From CAMDBL01 sp964498125 (lineage in GTDB: Bacteria > Pseudomonadota > Alphaproteobacteria > Rhizobiales > Hyphomicrobiaceae): a stretch of DNA of 54,181 bases. Positions within the stretch are counted from its first letter, which is position 1; each line of letters begins with the position of its first letter. The DNA is taken from assembly GCA_964498125.1 (NCBI GenBank), contig CAZCGE010000009.1, positions 1 through 54,181 of the forward strand, written 5' to 3'. Of this stretch, positions 23,890 to 33,083 are shown in pieces. Both the position numbers and the translations under genes were made by a program. The notes beneath the pieces were generated by a model. That model searched no databases, was not told the DNA's origin, and was given only the letters and a program-made list of their open reading frames with translations.

Positions 23890-24912
23890 ATGCTCAAGGA
23901 ACTCTCAGGCGATCAGATTCGCATCCAAACCAACGCCGTACAAGCATTCGAGGCTTGGCGGGAGGCTGACCAGAGCTTCCGTCATTCCTTCAAAGGGAGC
24001 TTGAGTTGGCGCGGTCCAGGGCGGCGTTACCTTTATCGAACGATCAACAAAACGCACAAGAGTCTTGGGCCTCGGACCCAAGACAACGAGCGCATGATGA
24101 AAGAGTACATGGCGCAACGCAAGAGGCTGAGGGATCGGCGTCAAAAGCTTGGTGCTGTCGTGAAGCGGCTTGCCCCTATAAATCGCGCCTACAGGATCGG
24201 GCGCGTTCCCAAGATAGCGGCTGGCATCCTTCGCGCACTTGACGCGGAAGGTCTTCTGGGTCGCCAGTTGCTCGTTATCGGCACACACAGCCTGTACGCT
24301 TACGAGGCCGCCGCTGGCGTCCACCTCGAGGATAACCTGATCGCCACGACCGATATCGATCTTCTTTGGGACACTCGACGACGACTGAAACTTGCCGTGT
24401 TGGATAGCGAATGGGATGGCATTCTCGGTATTCTACGTCGCGTCGACCCTTCATTCGCTCGAAGTCGGGCGACATACCGCGCTGCAAACAACGACGGCTA
24501 CCTCGTCGATCTCGTGCGACCGTTTGAAAAAGATCAAGGCGGAACCAATCGGCGTGGCCTCATCGACAACGATTTGGAGGCCGCCGCCATCCTTGGCCTG
24601 CAATGGCTCATGAATGCGCCTCGGTTTTATCATGTCGCAATGGGTGAAGACGGCATTCCGGTCGCTATTCATTGTGTCGACCCCAGAGTATTTGCTCTGC
24701 ATAAGCGGTGGCTTGCAGACGAGGCAGTTGGCCGAGAACCAGCCAAGAAGAAGAGAGACCGAAGTCAAGCTGAAGCCGCAGCCGAAATCTCGCAACTCAG
24801 GCTTGGCTTGAAGTTCGCAGCCAAGGATTTGTCGGCCTTACCACTACGGCTCGTCCAGCATGCCAAGGAATTGGCTGACCGCCGGCGAGCCAGTCGGCCG
24901 CCAGCCAAGTAA
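23890..24912 (+). CDS. Nucleotidyltransferase-fold protein, GSU2403-like (NTP_transf_8)
   Basis: 340 residues. The N-terminal ~120 residues are helical and basic; the core has LLVIGTHSLYAYEAAAGV then TTDIDLLWD, the hG.S...D.D pattern of the polymerase-beta nucleotidyltransferase fold, with two candidate metal-binding Asp. The rest (AAILGLQWLMNAPRFYHVAMGEDG, DPRVFALHKRW) fits the GSU2403 family, which is related to AbiEii-like and other defence-linked nucleotidyltransferases. The substrate is unknown. There is no partner antitoxin gene, no clear Shine-Dalgarno before ATG 23890, and codon use differs from the neighbours. It is the cargo of the insertion at ccmH. Confidence 0.75.
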   Translation: MLKELSGDQIRIQTNAVQAFEAWREADQSFRHSFKGSLSWRGPGRRYLYRTINKTHKSLGPRTQDNERMMKEYMAQRKRLRDRRQKLGAVVKRLAPINRAYRIGRVPKIAAGILRALDAEGLLGRQLLVIGTHSLYAYEAAAGVHLEDNLIATTDIDLLWDTRRRLKLAVLDSEWDGILGILRRVDPSFARSRATYRAANNDGYLVDLVRPFEKDQGGTNRRGLIDNDLEAAAILGLQWLMNAPRFYHVAMGEDGIPVAIHCVDPRVFALHKRWLADEAVGREPAKKKRDRSQAEAAAEISQLRLGLKFAAKDLSALPLRLVQHAKELADRRRASRPPAK

Positions 24913-25036
24913 CGCAAGACTGCTGGGGGTGGCGGCAGCGGAGCGAAAACCCGCAACCAAGAGCTGAACTGAGTTGCCGGGCTCGGCTCAACCTCCTATG
25001 ACGATTGCAAATAGCATCGGCGCGCGAGGACATGTC

Positions 25037-26056
25037 ATGGCAGCACCCGGAACACCATTGCGGATCGGCATACTCGGGGCGGCGAACATCGCGCGCGCCT
25101 TCAGCAAGGGTGTCGCCCCCTCCGAGACGGTGAAAGTCGTGGGCGTCGCCAGCCGGCAAGCGGACAAGGCCGCGGCCTTCGCCCACGAGTGCGGCATCGC
25201 CAAGTCGTACGGGTCCTATGAAGCCATGCTGGCCGATCCCGAGATCGACGCCGTCTACAATCCGCTGCCCAACAGCCTGCATGCGGAATGGTCGATCAAG
25301 GCGGCAGCCGCCGGCAAGCACGTTTTGTGCGAGAAGCCGCTGGCCGCGAGTGGTGATCAGGCACGCGCCATGTTTGAGGCCGCACGCCAGCACGGCGTGC
25401 ATCTGGTGGAAGCCTACCCTTACATGTCGCAGCCGCAGACGCTGAAGGTGCGCGAGCTGATGCAGGCCGGCGCGATCGGCCGCCTGCATATGATTCGCGC
25501 CAGCTTCGGCATTCCCTTCGCCGATCCAGCCAACATTAGGCTGATGCCGGACCTGGCCGGCGGCTCGCTGATGGACGCGGGCAGCTATGCGGCCAGCTTC
25601 GTGCGCATGGCCGCCGGCGAGCGGCCGACGCGCGTGCACGCCATCGCCCGTTGGACCGAGACCGGCGTCGATCGCACGCTGGCGGCGACGGTCGAGTTCG
25701 AGAGCGGCCTGCTGGCGCAGTTCTCGTCGAGTTTCGCCACCTGCTATCACCGGCATGGCCAGATTGCAGGCGAGACCGGCGCCATCGAGACGACCTTCCT
25801 CAACCATCCCCCGCTGGGGGGGCCGCCTTGCGTGCAGCTGCGGCGCGGCGCCTGGGTGACCGACCCTGCCGAGATCATCGAAGTTGCTGGCGGCAATGGC
25901 TTCCTCGCCGAAGCGCAGTCGTTCGCCCGCATGGTGCAGGAGGGGCCGCAGCACTGGAATGGCGCGACGCAGGCGGAGTCGATCGACATTGCGCTGATGC
26001 TGGAAGGCTTGTTGCACAGCGCGCGCACCGGCGGATGGGTCCAGGTCACGGGATAG
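25037..26056 (+). CDS. Gfo/Idh/MocA-family NAD(P)-dependent oxidoreductase
   Basis: 339 residues: N-terminal Rossmann domain with GILGAANIAR nucleotide loop, VYNPLPNSLHAEWSIKAAAAGKHVLCEKPLA (the conserved EKP Lys), then the C-terminal domain (GRLHMIRASFGIPF, GGSLMDAGSYAASFVRM). Members oxidise or reduce sugars and cyclitols; the substrate is not evident. I chose ATG 25037, with GCGAGGA ~8 bases upstream; 24998 is an alternative. At its end the sequence CACGTCACGGGATAG-like is duplicated across the stop (26044-26071). It lies between the ccmH insertion and degP. Confidence 0.85.
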   Translation: MAAPGTPLRIGILGAANIARAFSKGVAPSETVKVVGVASRQADKAAAFAHECGIAKSYGSYEAMLADPEIDAVYNPLPNSLHAEWSIKAAAAGKHVLCEKPLAASGDQARAMFEAARQHGVHLVEAYPYMSQPQTLKVRELMQAGAIGRLHMIRASFGIPFADPANIRLMPDLAGGSLMDAGSYAASFVRMAAGERPTRVHAIARWTETGVDRTLAATVEFESGLLAQFSSSFATCYHRHGQIAGETGAIETTFLNHPPLGGPPCVQLRRGAWVTDPAEIIEVAGGNGFLAEAQSFARMVQEGPQHWNGATQAESIDIALMLEGLLHSARTGGWVQVTG

Positions 26057-26200
26057 CCACGTCACGGGATAGTTTGTCAGTGCCGCTCCGGTCCGACATT
26101 ACCAAAGTTTAATCCCACCGAAAGACCGCTGTAAGGCACGCCGCCCTAATGCTCGTGGCTGGATGACGTTGCCCCCACGGGCCATAGGGAGATTGCGCGA

Positions 26201-27748
26201 ATGACACGATCACATGCCGTGCCGCCGGTGCTTGCCGCAATGAGCTGGCCCAATTCCACAGGACCGCTGGCCGTTCGCGGCGCCGCCGCCGTGACTTTGG
26301 CGCTTGGCGCGGGCCTGCTGGCGTTTGGCGTCCTGGCGCCAACGACGCCGGCCCTGGCCCAGCTCAAGGCGGATTCGCCCAGCGTCATGACCCCCATGGG
26401 CCGGGCGCCGCTGAGCTTCGCCGATATCGTCGAGCGGGTGAAACCGTCCGTGGTTAGCATCTCCGTGACCGGCGGCGCCAACAGGGCAGCACGCAACCCG
26501 AAGGGCGGTGGTCCGACGCCGCCCATGCCCGACCTGCCGGACGACCATCCGCTGAATGAGTTCTTCAAGAACATGCCGAAAGGCACGCCCGCGCCGCGTC
26601 CAGCGCAGGCGCAGGGCTCCGGCTTCGTGATTTCCGCCGACGGCTACGTCGTCACCAACAACCACGTCATCGACGGCGCCGCCAAGATCCAGGTGACGTT
26701 CGACGATCAGGAGAAGCTCGATGCGGACCTGGTCGGCACCGATGCGCGCACCGATTTGGCACTGCTGAAGATCAAATCCAGCCGCACGTTCAAGTTCATC
26801 AAGTTCGCGACCAACCCCGGTCGCGTCGGTGACTGGGTGGTCGCCGTCGGCAATCCGTTTGGCCTTGGCGGCACGGTGACGGCGGGCATCTTGTCCGCCA
26901 ATGCCCGCGACATCGGCTCGGGCCCTTACGACTACATCCAGATCGATGCGGCGGTGAACCGTGGCAACTCGGGTGGGCCGACCTTCAACCTCGACGGCGA
27001 TGTCATCGGCGTCAATACGGCGATCTACAGCCCCTCGGGCGGCAACGTCGGCATCGCCTTCGCGGTTCCGGCCAAGACGGCGATGGCGGTGGTCGAACAA
27101 CTCAAGTCGGCTGGCTCCGTCAGCCGCGGCTGGCTCGGCGTCAAGATCCAGAACATCGACGAGGACACGGCGGGCAGCATCGGCCTGAAGGAGGCCAAGG
27201 GCGCGCTGGTCAACGAGGTGACGCCGAACGGTCCAGCCGCTTCCGCGGGGCTGAAAATCCAGGACGCGATCCTGCAGGTCAACGGCACCAAGATCAGCGA
27301 CAGCCGTGATTTGGCGCGCAAGATCGCCGAGTTCGCCCCGAACACGACGGTCGATGTGCGCATCTGGCGCGCTAATGCGGAGCAGACGGTCAAGGTCAAG
27401 CTCGGTCTGTTCCCGAAGGCCCCGGAAGAAGTGGCCAAGCTCGAACAGCCAAAGGCCGGCGCGGGCACCAAGCCGCTCGATCAGCTCGGCCTGAAGCTGT
27501 CGACGGCCCGCGTCGCCGGCCAGGACGGCGTCGCCATCGCCGAGGTCGACGCCAACTCCGACGCCGCACTCAAGGGCCTGAAGACCGGCGATCGTATCCT
27601 GACGGTGGCCGGCCAGGCGGTCGGCACGCCCGAAGAGGTGATCGACTACGTCAAGAAGGCGATCGATACCAATCTGCCTTCGGTGCTGCTCAGCCTCAAA
27701 TCCGGTGATCAAAGCCGGCTTGTGGCCGTGAAGCTGAAGAAGTCCTGA
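26201..27748 (+). CDS. degP: Periplasmic serine endoprotease DegP/HtrA
   Basis: 515 residues: a long signal/leader with a hydrophobic segment (~30-50), then the trypsin-like protease with H155 (NNHVIDG), D185 (ARTDLALL) and S257 (GNSGGP), then two PDZ domains (GWLGVKIQNI...; LGLKLSTARVAGQDGVAI...). It is a quality-control protease/chaperone of the periplasm. In rhizobia degP follows cycHJKL, and here it does so after an oxidoreductase gene. A 51-bp palindromic repeat lies 10 bases beyond the stop. Confidence 0.93.
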   Translation: MTRSHAVPPVLAAMSWPNSTGPLAVRGAAAVTLALGAGLLAFGVLAPTTPALAQLKADSPSVMTPMGRAPLSFADIVERVKPSVVSISVTGGANRAARNPKGGGPTPPMPDLPDDHPLNEFFKNMPKGTPAPRPAQAQGSGFVISADGYVVTNNHVIDGAAKIQVTFDDQEKLDADLVGTDARTDLALLKIKSSRTFKFIKFATNPGRVGDWVVAVGNPFGLGGTVTAGILSANARDIGSGPYDYIQIDAAVNRGNSGGPTFNLDGDVIGVNTAIYSPSGGNVGIAFAVPAKTAMAVVEQLKSAGSVSRGWLGVKIQNIDEDTAGSIGLKEAKGALVNEVTPNGPAASAGLKIQDAILQVNGTKISDSRDLARKIAEFAPNTTVDVRIWRANAEQTVKVKLGLFPKAPEEVAKLEQPKAGAGTKPLDQLGLKLSTARVAGQDGVAIAEVDANSDAALKGLKTGDRILTVAGQAVGTPEEVIDYVKKAIDTNLPSVLLSLKSGDQSRLVAVKLKKS

Positions 27749-27758
27749 GCGTCACGAC

Positions 27759-27809
27759 GGGGTCAGACCCTCCGATCTTGCCCGCCTCCGGCGGGACGGG
27801 TCTGACCCC
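27759..27809. repeat. 51-bp composite palindrome, near-identical to 4256-4306
   Basis: Outer arms GGGGTCAGACCC / GGGTCTGACCCC enclose TTGCCCGCCTCCGGCGGG. It differs from the copy in the phage cluster at only a few positions, which links the phage region and the backbone as sharing the same active repeat population. Confidence 0.85.
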
Positions 27810-27928
27810 GGCCGGTGAAATTTGCGAGGCGGTGCAGCCGGAGTGGTTGGGCCGCCTCGACGCGTCAAGGGTCTTAGTGCAGGATGACGGGCGCTGATGC
27901 CCACCGCCGCCAACCAAGGCCAAGGCCG

Positions 27929-28609
27929 ATGCACGTGCTGCTGATCGAGGATGACCGCGAGGCGGCGCAGTTTCTGCTCAATGCATTGCGCGAAAGCGGT
28001 CATGCCGCCGATCATGCGATGGACGGCGAGGATGGTCTGGCGCAGGCCCGCGACGGCCAATACGACGTGCTCGTCGTCGATCGCATGCTGCCCAAGGTCG
28101 ATGGCCTCAGCGTGGTGCGGACGCTGCGCGGCGAAGGCGTGCGCACGCCGGCGCTGATCCTGTCGGCGCTCGACGAGGTCGATGATCGCGTCAAGGGCCT
28201 GCGCGCGGGCGGCGACGATTATCTGGGCAAGCCCTATGCCTACTCCGAGCTCTTAGCGCGCATCGAGGCGCTGGCCCGGCGCGCACGGCCGGAGGAGCAG
28301 GAGACGCGCTACGTGGTCGGCGACCTGGTGCTCGATCGCCTGTCACACCGCGTGACCCGAGCTGGTCAACACGTATTGCTGCAGCCGCGCGAGTACCGGC
28401 TGCTCGAATATCTCATGAAGAACGCCGGGCAAGTGGTCACGCGCACCATGCTGCTCGAACACGTCTGGGATTATCACTTCGATCCGCAAACCAACGTTAT
28501 CGACGTGCACATCTCGCGGCTCAGGGCCAAGATCGACAAGGGCTTTGCGCAGCCCATGCTGCATACCGTGCGCGGCGCCGGATACATGATCCGTGACGAG
28601 GCTCGCTAA
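27929..28609 (+). CDS. OmpR-family response regulator
   Basis: 226 residues: receiver domain with E-D-D (LLIEDDREA), phospho-acceptor Asp in VLVVDRMLPKVDG and Lys in YLGKPY, followed by a winged-helix domain (LLQPREYRLLEYLMKN...NVIDVHISRLRAKID). ATG 27929 follows AAGG; the longer frame upstream is unlikely. The end overlaps the kinase start by 17 bases. This pair between degP and glnE occurs at the same place in rhizobial genomes; its target genes are not clear from sequence. Confidence 0.85.
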   Translation: MHVLLIEDDREAAQFLLNALRESGHAADHAMDGEDGLAQARDGQYDVLVVDRMLPKVDGLSVVRTLRGEGVRTPALILSALDEVDDRVKGLRAGGDDYLGKPYAYSELLARIEALARRARPEEQETRYVVGDLVLDRLSHRVTRAGQHVLLQPREYRLLEYLMKNAGQVVTRTMLLEHVWDYHFDPQTNVIDVHISRLRAKIDKGFAQPMLHTVRGAGYMIRDEAR

Positions 28610-30056
28610 TCTCCTCGGGCCGTGGGCCCGCACAACGGCGTTCCGCCTGGCGCTGCTGTACGTCGCGCTGTTTGTGGCTTTTGCAGCGCTGGCCGCCATC
28701 GTGCTGATCTGGCGGACGAATTCGATCCTCACCGATCAGGTGCTGCGCGCCCTGCAGGGAGAAAAGGAGGAGCTGGTCCGACTGGCGGATACGCGCGGCG
28801 GCGAGGCGTTGACCACAATTGTCGGCGAGCGCAGTCGATCCGCTTCCGGCACATTGTATTTCCTGGCGGACAGCGGCGGCGCGAAAATCGCCGGCAACCT
28901 GGCGCGCTTCCCCACGGAGTTCTCCGCATCCGATGTCGGCGGATTGTTTGCATACGCTGCCCGCCAAGCCGAGCCCATGCGCCTTGCCGCGGGGCTGAAC
29001 GCGCCTGTGCCGGGCGGCGGCACACTGGTGCTGGCGCGCGACGTGGAGGAGCAGCGACGGCTGGTGGCGGCCATGCGCCGCCTGTTCATCTGGAGCTTTG
29101 CCGGCCTGGCGCTGCTAGGCCTTGGCGGTGGCATCCTCGCCAGCCGGCTGTTGCTGCGGCGCATCGAGACCGTCAACACAACAACCCGCAGCATCATGTC
29201 GGGCGATCTGACGCGCCGCATCGGACTCTCCGGCGATGGCGACGAAATCGATGACCTGGCCGGCAATCTCAATGCGATGCTCGACCGCATCGAGCAGCTG
29301 ATGCTCGGCTTGCGCGAGGTCTCCGACAACATCGCCCACGACCTCAAGACGCCATTGAGCCGCCTCAGAAGTCGCGCCGAGGCTGCCCTGCGCGACGAGC
29401 GCGGCGGCGCGGCCTGGCGCACCGGGCTGGAGCAGACCATCGAGGACGCCGATGAACTGATCAAGACCTTCAATGCGCTGTTGCTGATCGCACGCCTGGA
29501 AGCCGGCGCCGTCGATCAGAGCTTTGCCACCTTCGACCTGGCCGCCACGGTGCGCGACGTGGCCGAGCTCTATGAGCCGGTGGCGGAGGAGGCCAAGCTG
29601 ACCATCAGCATAACCGCCGGCGAAGGTCCGCACGTGCGCGCCAATCGCGAGCTGATCGGCCAGGCGATCGCCAACCTGGTGGACAACGCCATCAAATACG
29701 CGGCCAAGGCGGGGGCGGATCAGCCCATCCGCATCGGCATCTCGCAGACGGCGGACGGCGTCGAACTTTCCGTCGCCGATCGCGGTCCGGGAATCCGGGT
29801 CGAGGATCGCGGACGCGCCCTGCGCCGGTTCGTGCGCCTCGATGCCAGTCGCAGCAAGCCAGGCAGCGGCCTCGGCCTCAGCCTGGTTGCCGCCGTCGCG
29901 CGCCTGCATGGCGGCAGCGTGCGCCTGGAGGATCATGCGCCGGGCTTGAAGGTGACGCTGGCGCTGCCGGGGCAGATCATCGTATCGAGGGCGCAGGATA
30001 ATCCGGCCTCGCTTCATGATCTCGCCCGGGAGCGCGCCCATGCAGGGTCCGACTGA
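28593..30056 (+). CDS. Sensor histidine kinase
   Basis: 487 residues from GTG 28593: TM1 (~13-35), a periplasmic region of ~110 residues, TM2 (~165-185), HAMP, HisKA with H249 in NIAHDLKTPLSRL, N-box NLVDNAIKYA and G-boxes ADRGPGI and GSGLGLSLV. Partner of the preceding regulator. The C-terminal ~35 residues extend past the ATPase domain and overlap the glnE start, so glnE expression may be coupled to this pair. Confidence 0.85.
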   Translation: MTRLANLLGPWARTTAFRLALLYVALFVAFAALAAIVLIWRTNSILTDQVLRALQGEKEELVRLADTRGGEALTTIVGERSRSASGTLYFLADSGGAKIAGNLARFPTEFSASDVGGLFAYAARQAEPMRLAAGLNAPVPGGGTLVLARDVEEQRRLVAAMRRLFIWSFAGLALLGLGGGILASRLLLRRIETVNTTTRSIMSGDLTRRIGLSGDGDEIDDLAGNLNAMLDRIEQLMLGLREVSDNIAHDLKTPLSRLRSRAEAALRDERGGAAWRTGLEQTIEDADELIKTFNALLLIARLEAGAVDQSFATFDLAATVRDVAELYEPVAEEAKLTISITAGEGPHVRANRELIGQAIANLVDNAIKYAAKAGADQPIRIGISQTADGVELSVADRGPGIRVEDRGRALRRFVRLDASRSKPGSGLGLSLVAAVARLHGGSVRLEDHAPGLKVTLALPGQIIVSRAQDNPASLHDLARERAHAGSD

Positions 30057-32988
30057 GACGACTTTCGCCCTCGCCGAGCGGATCAGCGAGACGCCGCCTG
30101 CCGACGGCAGTGCGCGGGTCGCCGGTGAAATCGAGATGCTGCGGCAGCAGGCCGGCGCCGATCCGGCGCTGGCCAATCTCGAGCGCCTGCTGGACAGCGC
30201 CGCAGTGCGCGAGCTGCTCACCGGCACGCTCAGCGGTTCGCCCTACCTGCAAGGACTGATCACGCGCGATCTGGCGCGGTTGCAGAGGGTCCTGGGGCAG
30301 AGCCCCGAGCAACGCCTGCATGCGCTGCAAGCCGAGCTGGTGCAGCGTCTGGCGACCGCCGATACCATGGCCGACGCCATGCAGGTTCTGCGCATGTTCA
30401 AGACGGAGGCGGCGCTGCTGGTGGGCCTGGCCGATCTGTCCGGCGCCTGGTCCGTCCTGCAAGTCACCACGGCGCTGACGCAATGCGCCGATGCCGCGCT
30501 GCAGGGCGCCGTCCGCTGCCTGTTCCGGCTCGCCGGCGCGAAGGGCGATTGGCGGACGGCGGACCAAACGGAACCTGAGAAAGGCTCCGGCTATATCGTG
30601 CTCGGCATGGGCAAGTATGGTGCCCACGAGCTGAATTATTCCAGCGACATCGACCTGATCGTGTTCTTCGAGCCCGAACGCCTGAGACTGCGCGACGGCC
30701 TGGAGCCCTTGGCCTTTTGCGTGCGGCTGACGCGCGATCTCGTCCGCCTGCTGCAGGAGCGGACCGGCGACGGCTACGTTTTCCGCGTCGACCTGCGGCT
30801 CAGGCCCGATGCGGGCGCCACGCAAGTCGCCATGTCGAGCGTCGCGGCGCTGCATTATTATGAAAGCTTCGGCCAGAACTGGGAGCGGGCAGCGCTGATC
30901 AAGGCGCGGGCGGTGGCCGGCGACATCGCTGCCGGCTCAGCCTTCCTCGACGAGCTGGCGCCGTTCATCTGGCGCCGCCACCTGGATTTTGCCGCCATCG
31001 CGGATATTCACGCGATGAAGCGCCAGATCCACGCCTTCCGCGGCTTCGGGTCGATCGCCGTCGCCGGCCACAACATCAAGCTCGGCCGCGGCGGCATCCG
31101 CGAGATCGAGTTTTTTGCCCAGACCCAGCAGCTGATCGCCGGTGGGCGCCAGCACGAGCTCAGGTCGCGCGATACGCTTGGTACACTGCAACGCTTGGCG
31201 GCGCGCGGGTGGATTACGCCGCTGGTTCGCGCGGACATGGCCAAGGCCTACCAATTCCTGCGCCGCATCGAGCATCGCATCCAGATGGTCGCCGACGAGC
31301 AGACGCACGAGTTGCCCGACGACGCCGAACGGCTCGCCGCACTGGCGCGCTTTGCCGGCTTCACCGGCACACCGGAGCTTTCGCAGCGGCTTTTGGCGGA
31401 GCTGGAAACCGTGCAACGCCATTATGCCGCTTTGTTCGAAAACATGCCGGAGCTGACGCGCGGCGGCTGCAACATGATGTTCGCCGGCGAGGCCGACGAT
31501 CCGGCCACCATCGCAACGCTGACGCGGCTCGGCTATGCCCAGCCGAGCCAGGTGCTGGCCACCGTGCGCGGCTGGCATCACGGGCGCTATCCGGCGGTGC
31601 GCTCACCACGGGCCCGCGAGTTGTTGACCGAGGTGCAGCCGCTGTTGATCGAGATTCTGGCCGACACGGCCAATCCCGACAGCGCCTTTGCCAGTTTCGA
31701 TCGCTTCCTCGCCGAGCTGCCGTCCGGCGTGCAGTTGTTCTCGCTGCTGCGGGCGCAGCCCAAACTCATGCGGCTGATCGCCGATATCATGGGCAGCGCG
31801 CCGCGCCTGGCCGGCATCCTCTCCCGGCGCCGCCGACTGCTCGACGTCGTGCTCGATCCGCGCACATTCGGCACCGTGCCGGAGGGCGAGGATCTCGACC
31901 GCCTGATCCGATCCGAACTCGGCGAGGCCAAGGACCAGCAGGAGATTCTCGACCGATTGCGCATCATCGGCAGCGAGCAGGCCTTCCTGATCGGCGTGCG
32001 CGTACTTTCGGGCAGCGTCAATGCCAACCAGGCCGGCGCCGCTTACGCCCTGCTCGCCGAGCGCTTGATTGCGGCCGTGCAAATCGAAGTCGAGCGCGAA
32101 CTCACCCGCGCGCATGGCACCGTGCCGGGAGGCGCCGCGGTGGTGCTGGCCATGGGCAAGCTCGGTGGCCGCGAGATGACGGCGGCCTCCGATCTCGATC
32201 TCATTGTCGTCTATGACTATGAGCCGGCCGCGATCCAATCCGATGGCCGCCGCTCGCTGGCCCCCAGCCAGTATTATGCCCGCCTGACGCAGCGCCTGAT
32301 CAGCGCGCTGTCGGCGCCAACCGCGGAAGGCTCGCTCTATGAGGTCGACATGCGGCTGCGGCCTTCCGGGCAAAAGGGCCCGGTTGCCACCCAGTTGTCG
32401 AGCTTCATCCACTATCAGGCCAGCGACGCCTGGACCTGGGAGCACATGGCGCTGACACGGGCGCGGGTGGTATCGGGACCAGCCGCGCTGGCGGCCCAGG
32501 TGGAAGATGCCATCCGGACGGCCCTCGTCCGGCCGCGTGAACGGGCCAAGGTCGCAGCCGAGGTGCGCGACATGCGCCAGCTGGTCTGGACGGAGAAAGG
32601 CACCGACACCATCTGGGATATGAAGCAGGTGCGGGGCGGCCTGGTCGATCTCGAGTTCATTGCGCAGCACTTGCAACTCGTTTACGCGCCGGCCCGTGCC
32701 GATGTGCTGAGCCAAAGCACGTTGGGCGCCTACCACCGGCTGGCCGAAGCGGGGTTTCTGTCGCCGGCCGCGGCGGAGATTCTGTTGCCGGCGACCCGAT
32801 TATTGAATGATTTGACCCAGATCCTCCGGCTATGCGTGTCGGGCCCCTTCGACCCCGCCACCGCGCCCGACGGCCTCAAACTCTTGCTGGCTCGGGCCGG
32901 CAATGCCCCGACTTTCGCCACCCTGGAGTTGCATCTGCGGCAGACCTTGGCCGACGTCCACCGGCTGTTCGATGAACTGGTGGTGTGA
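30040..32988 (+). CDS. glnE: Bifunctional glutamine synthetase adenylyltransferase/deadenylase GlnE
   Basis: About 982 residues with the duplicated nucleotidyltransferase architecture: an N-terminal deadenylase half with GMGKYGAHELNYSSDIDLIVFFE, and a C-terminal adenylylase half with AMGKLGGREMTAASDLDLIVVYD. Each has the G.S/D.D metal motif. Helical linkers join them. It switches glutamine synthetase off and on in response to PII and glutamine. ATG 30040 has GGGAG 9 bases upstream; an ATG at 30016 is the alternative. It overlaps the kinase gene by 17 bases. Confidence 0.95.
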   Translation: MQGPTETTFALAERISETPPADGSARVAGEIEMLRQQAGADPALANLERLLDSAAVRELLTGTLSGSPYLQGLITRDLARLQRVLGQSPEQRLHALQAELVQRLATADTMADAMQVLRMFKTEAALLVGLADLSGAWSVLQVTTALTQCADAALQGAVRCLFRLAGAKGDWRTADQTEPEKGSGYIVLGMGKYGAHELNYSSDIDLIVFFEPERLRLRDGLEPLAFCVRLTRDLVRLLQERTGDGYVFRVDLRLRPDAGATQVAMSSVAALHYYESFGQNWERAALIKARAVAGDIAAGSAFLDELAPFIWRRHLDFAAIADIHAMKRQIHAFRGFGSIAVAGHNIKLGRGGIREIEFFAQTQQLIAGGRQHELRSRDTLGTLQRLAARGWITPLVRADMAKAYQFLRRIEHRIQMVADEQTHELPDDAERLAALARFAGFTGTPELSQRLLAELETVQRHYAALFENMPELTRGGCNMMFAGEADDPATIATLTRLGYAQPSQVLATVRGWHHGRYPAVRSPRARELLTEVQPLLIEILADTANPDSAFASFDRFLAELPSGVQLFSLLRAQPKLMRLIADIMGSAPRLAGILSRRRRLLDVVLDPRTFGTVPEGEDLDRLIRSELGEAKDQQEILDRLRIIGSEQAFLIGVRVLSGSVNANQAGAAYALLAERLIAAVQIEVERELTRAHGTVPGGAAVVLAMGKLGGREMTAASDLDLIVVYDYEPAAIQSDGRRSLAPSQYYARLTQRLISALSAPTAEGSLYEVDMRLRPSGQKGPVATQLSSFIHYQASDAWTWEHMALTRARVVSGPAALAAQVEDAIRTALVRPRERAKVAAEVRDMRQLVWTEKGTDTIWDMKQVRGGLVDLEFIAQHLQLVYAPARADVLSQSTLGAYHRLAEAGFLSPAAAEILLPATRLLNDLTQILRLCVSGPFDPATAPDGLKLLLARAGNAPTFATLELHLRQTLADVHRLFDELVV

Positions 32989-33083
32989 GGGGCGACGGAT
33001 TTGGCCGACCCGACGCGTTCTTCGACATGGAACAGGGCGAGGGCGCACCAAACCTCGGAGAAACTCGAGCCATGGAGACACGG

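Larger units (their letters stand above)
23490..24948 (+). mobile_element. 1.43-kb insertion flanked by 29-bp direct repeats at ccmH 3' end
   Basis: Identical 29-bp sequences lie at 23490-23518 and 24920-24948 (start CTGCTGGGGGTGGCGGCAGC). The left copy encodes the end of ccmH; the right copy continues into what looks like the original ccmH end. The inserted DNA is more A+T-rich than the flanks and carries a BrnT remnant and a nucleotidyltransferase gene. There is no recombinase, so it entered by trans-acting integration or homologous exchange. It splits the usual cyc-degP order. Confidence 0.75.

Noticed and set aside
23490..24948. tRNA-targeted integrative element
   Set aside because: No tRNA or integrase is seen; the repeated 29 bases are the coding end of ccmH.
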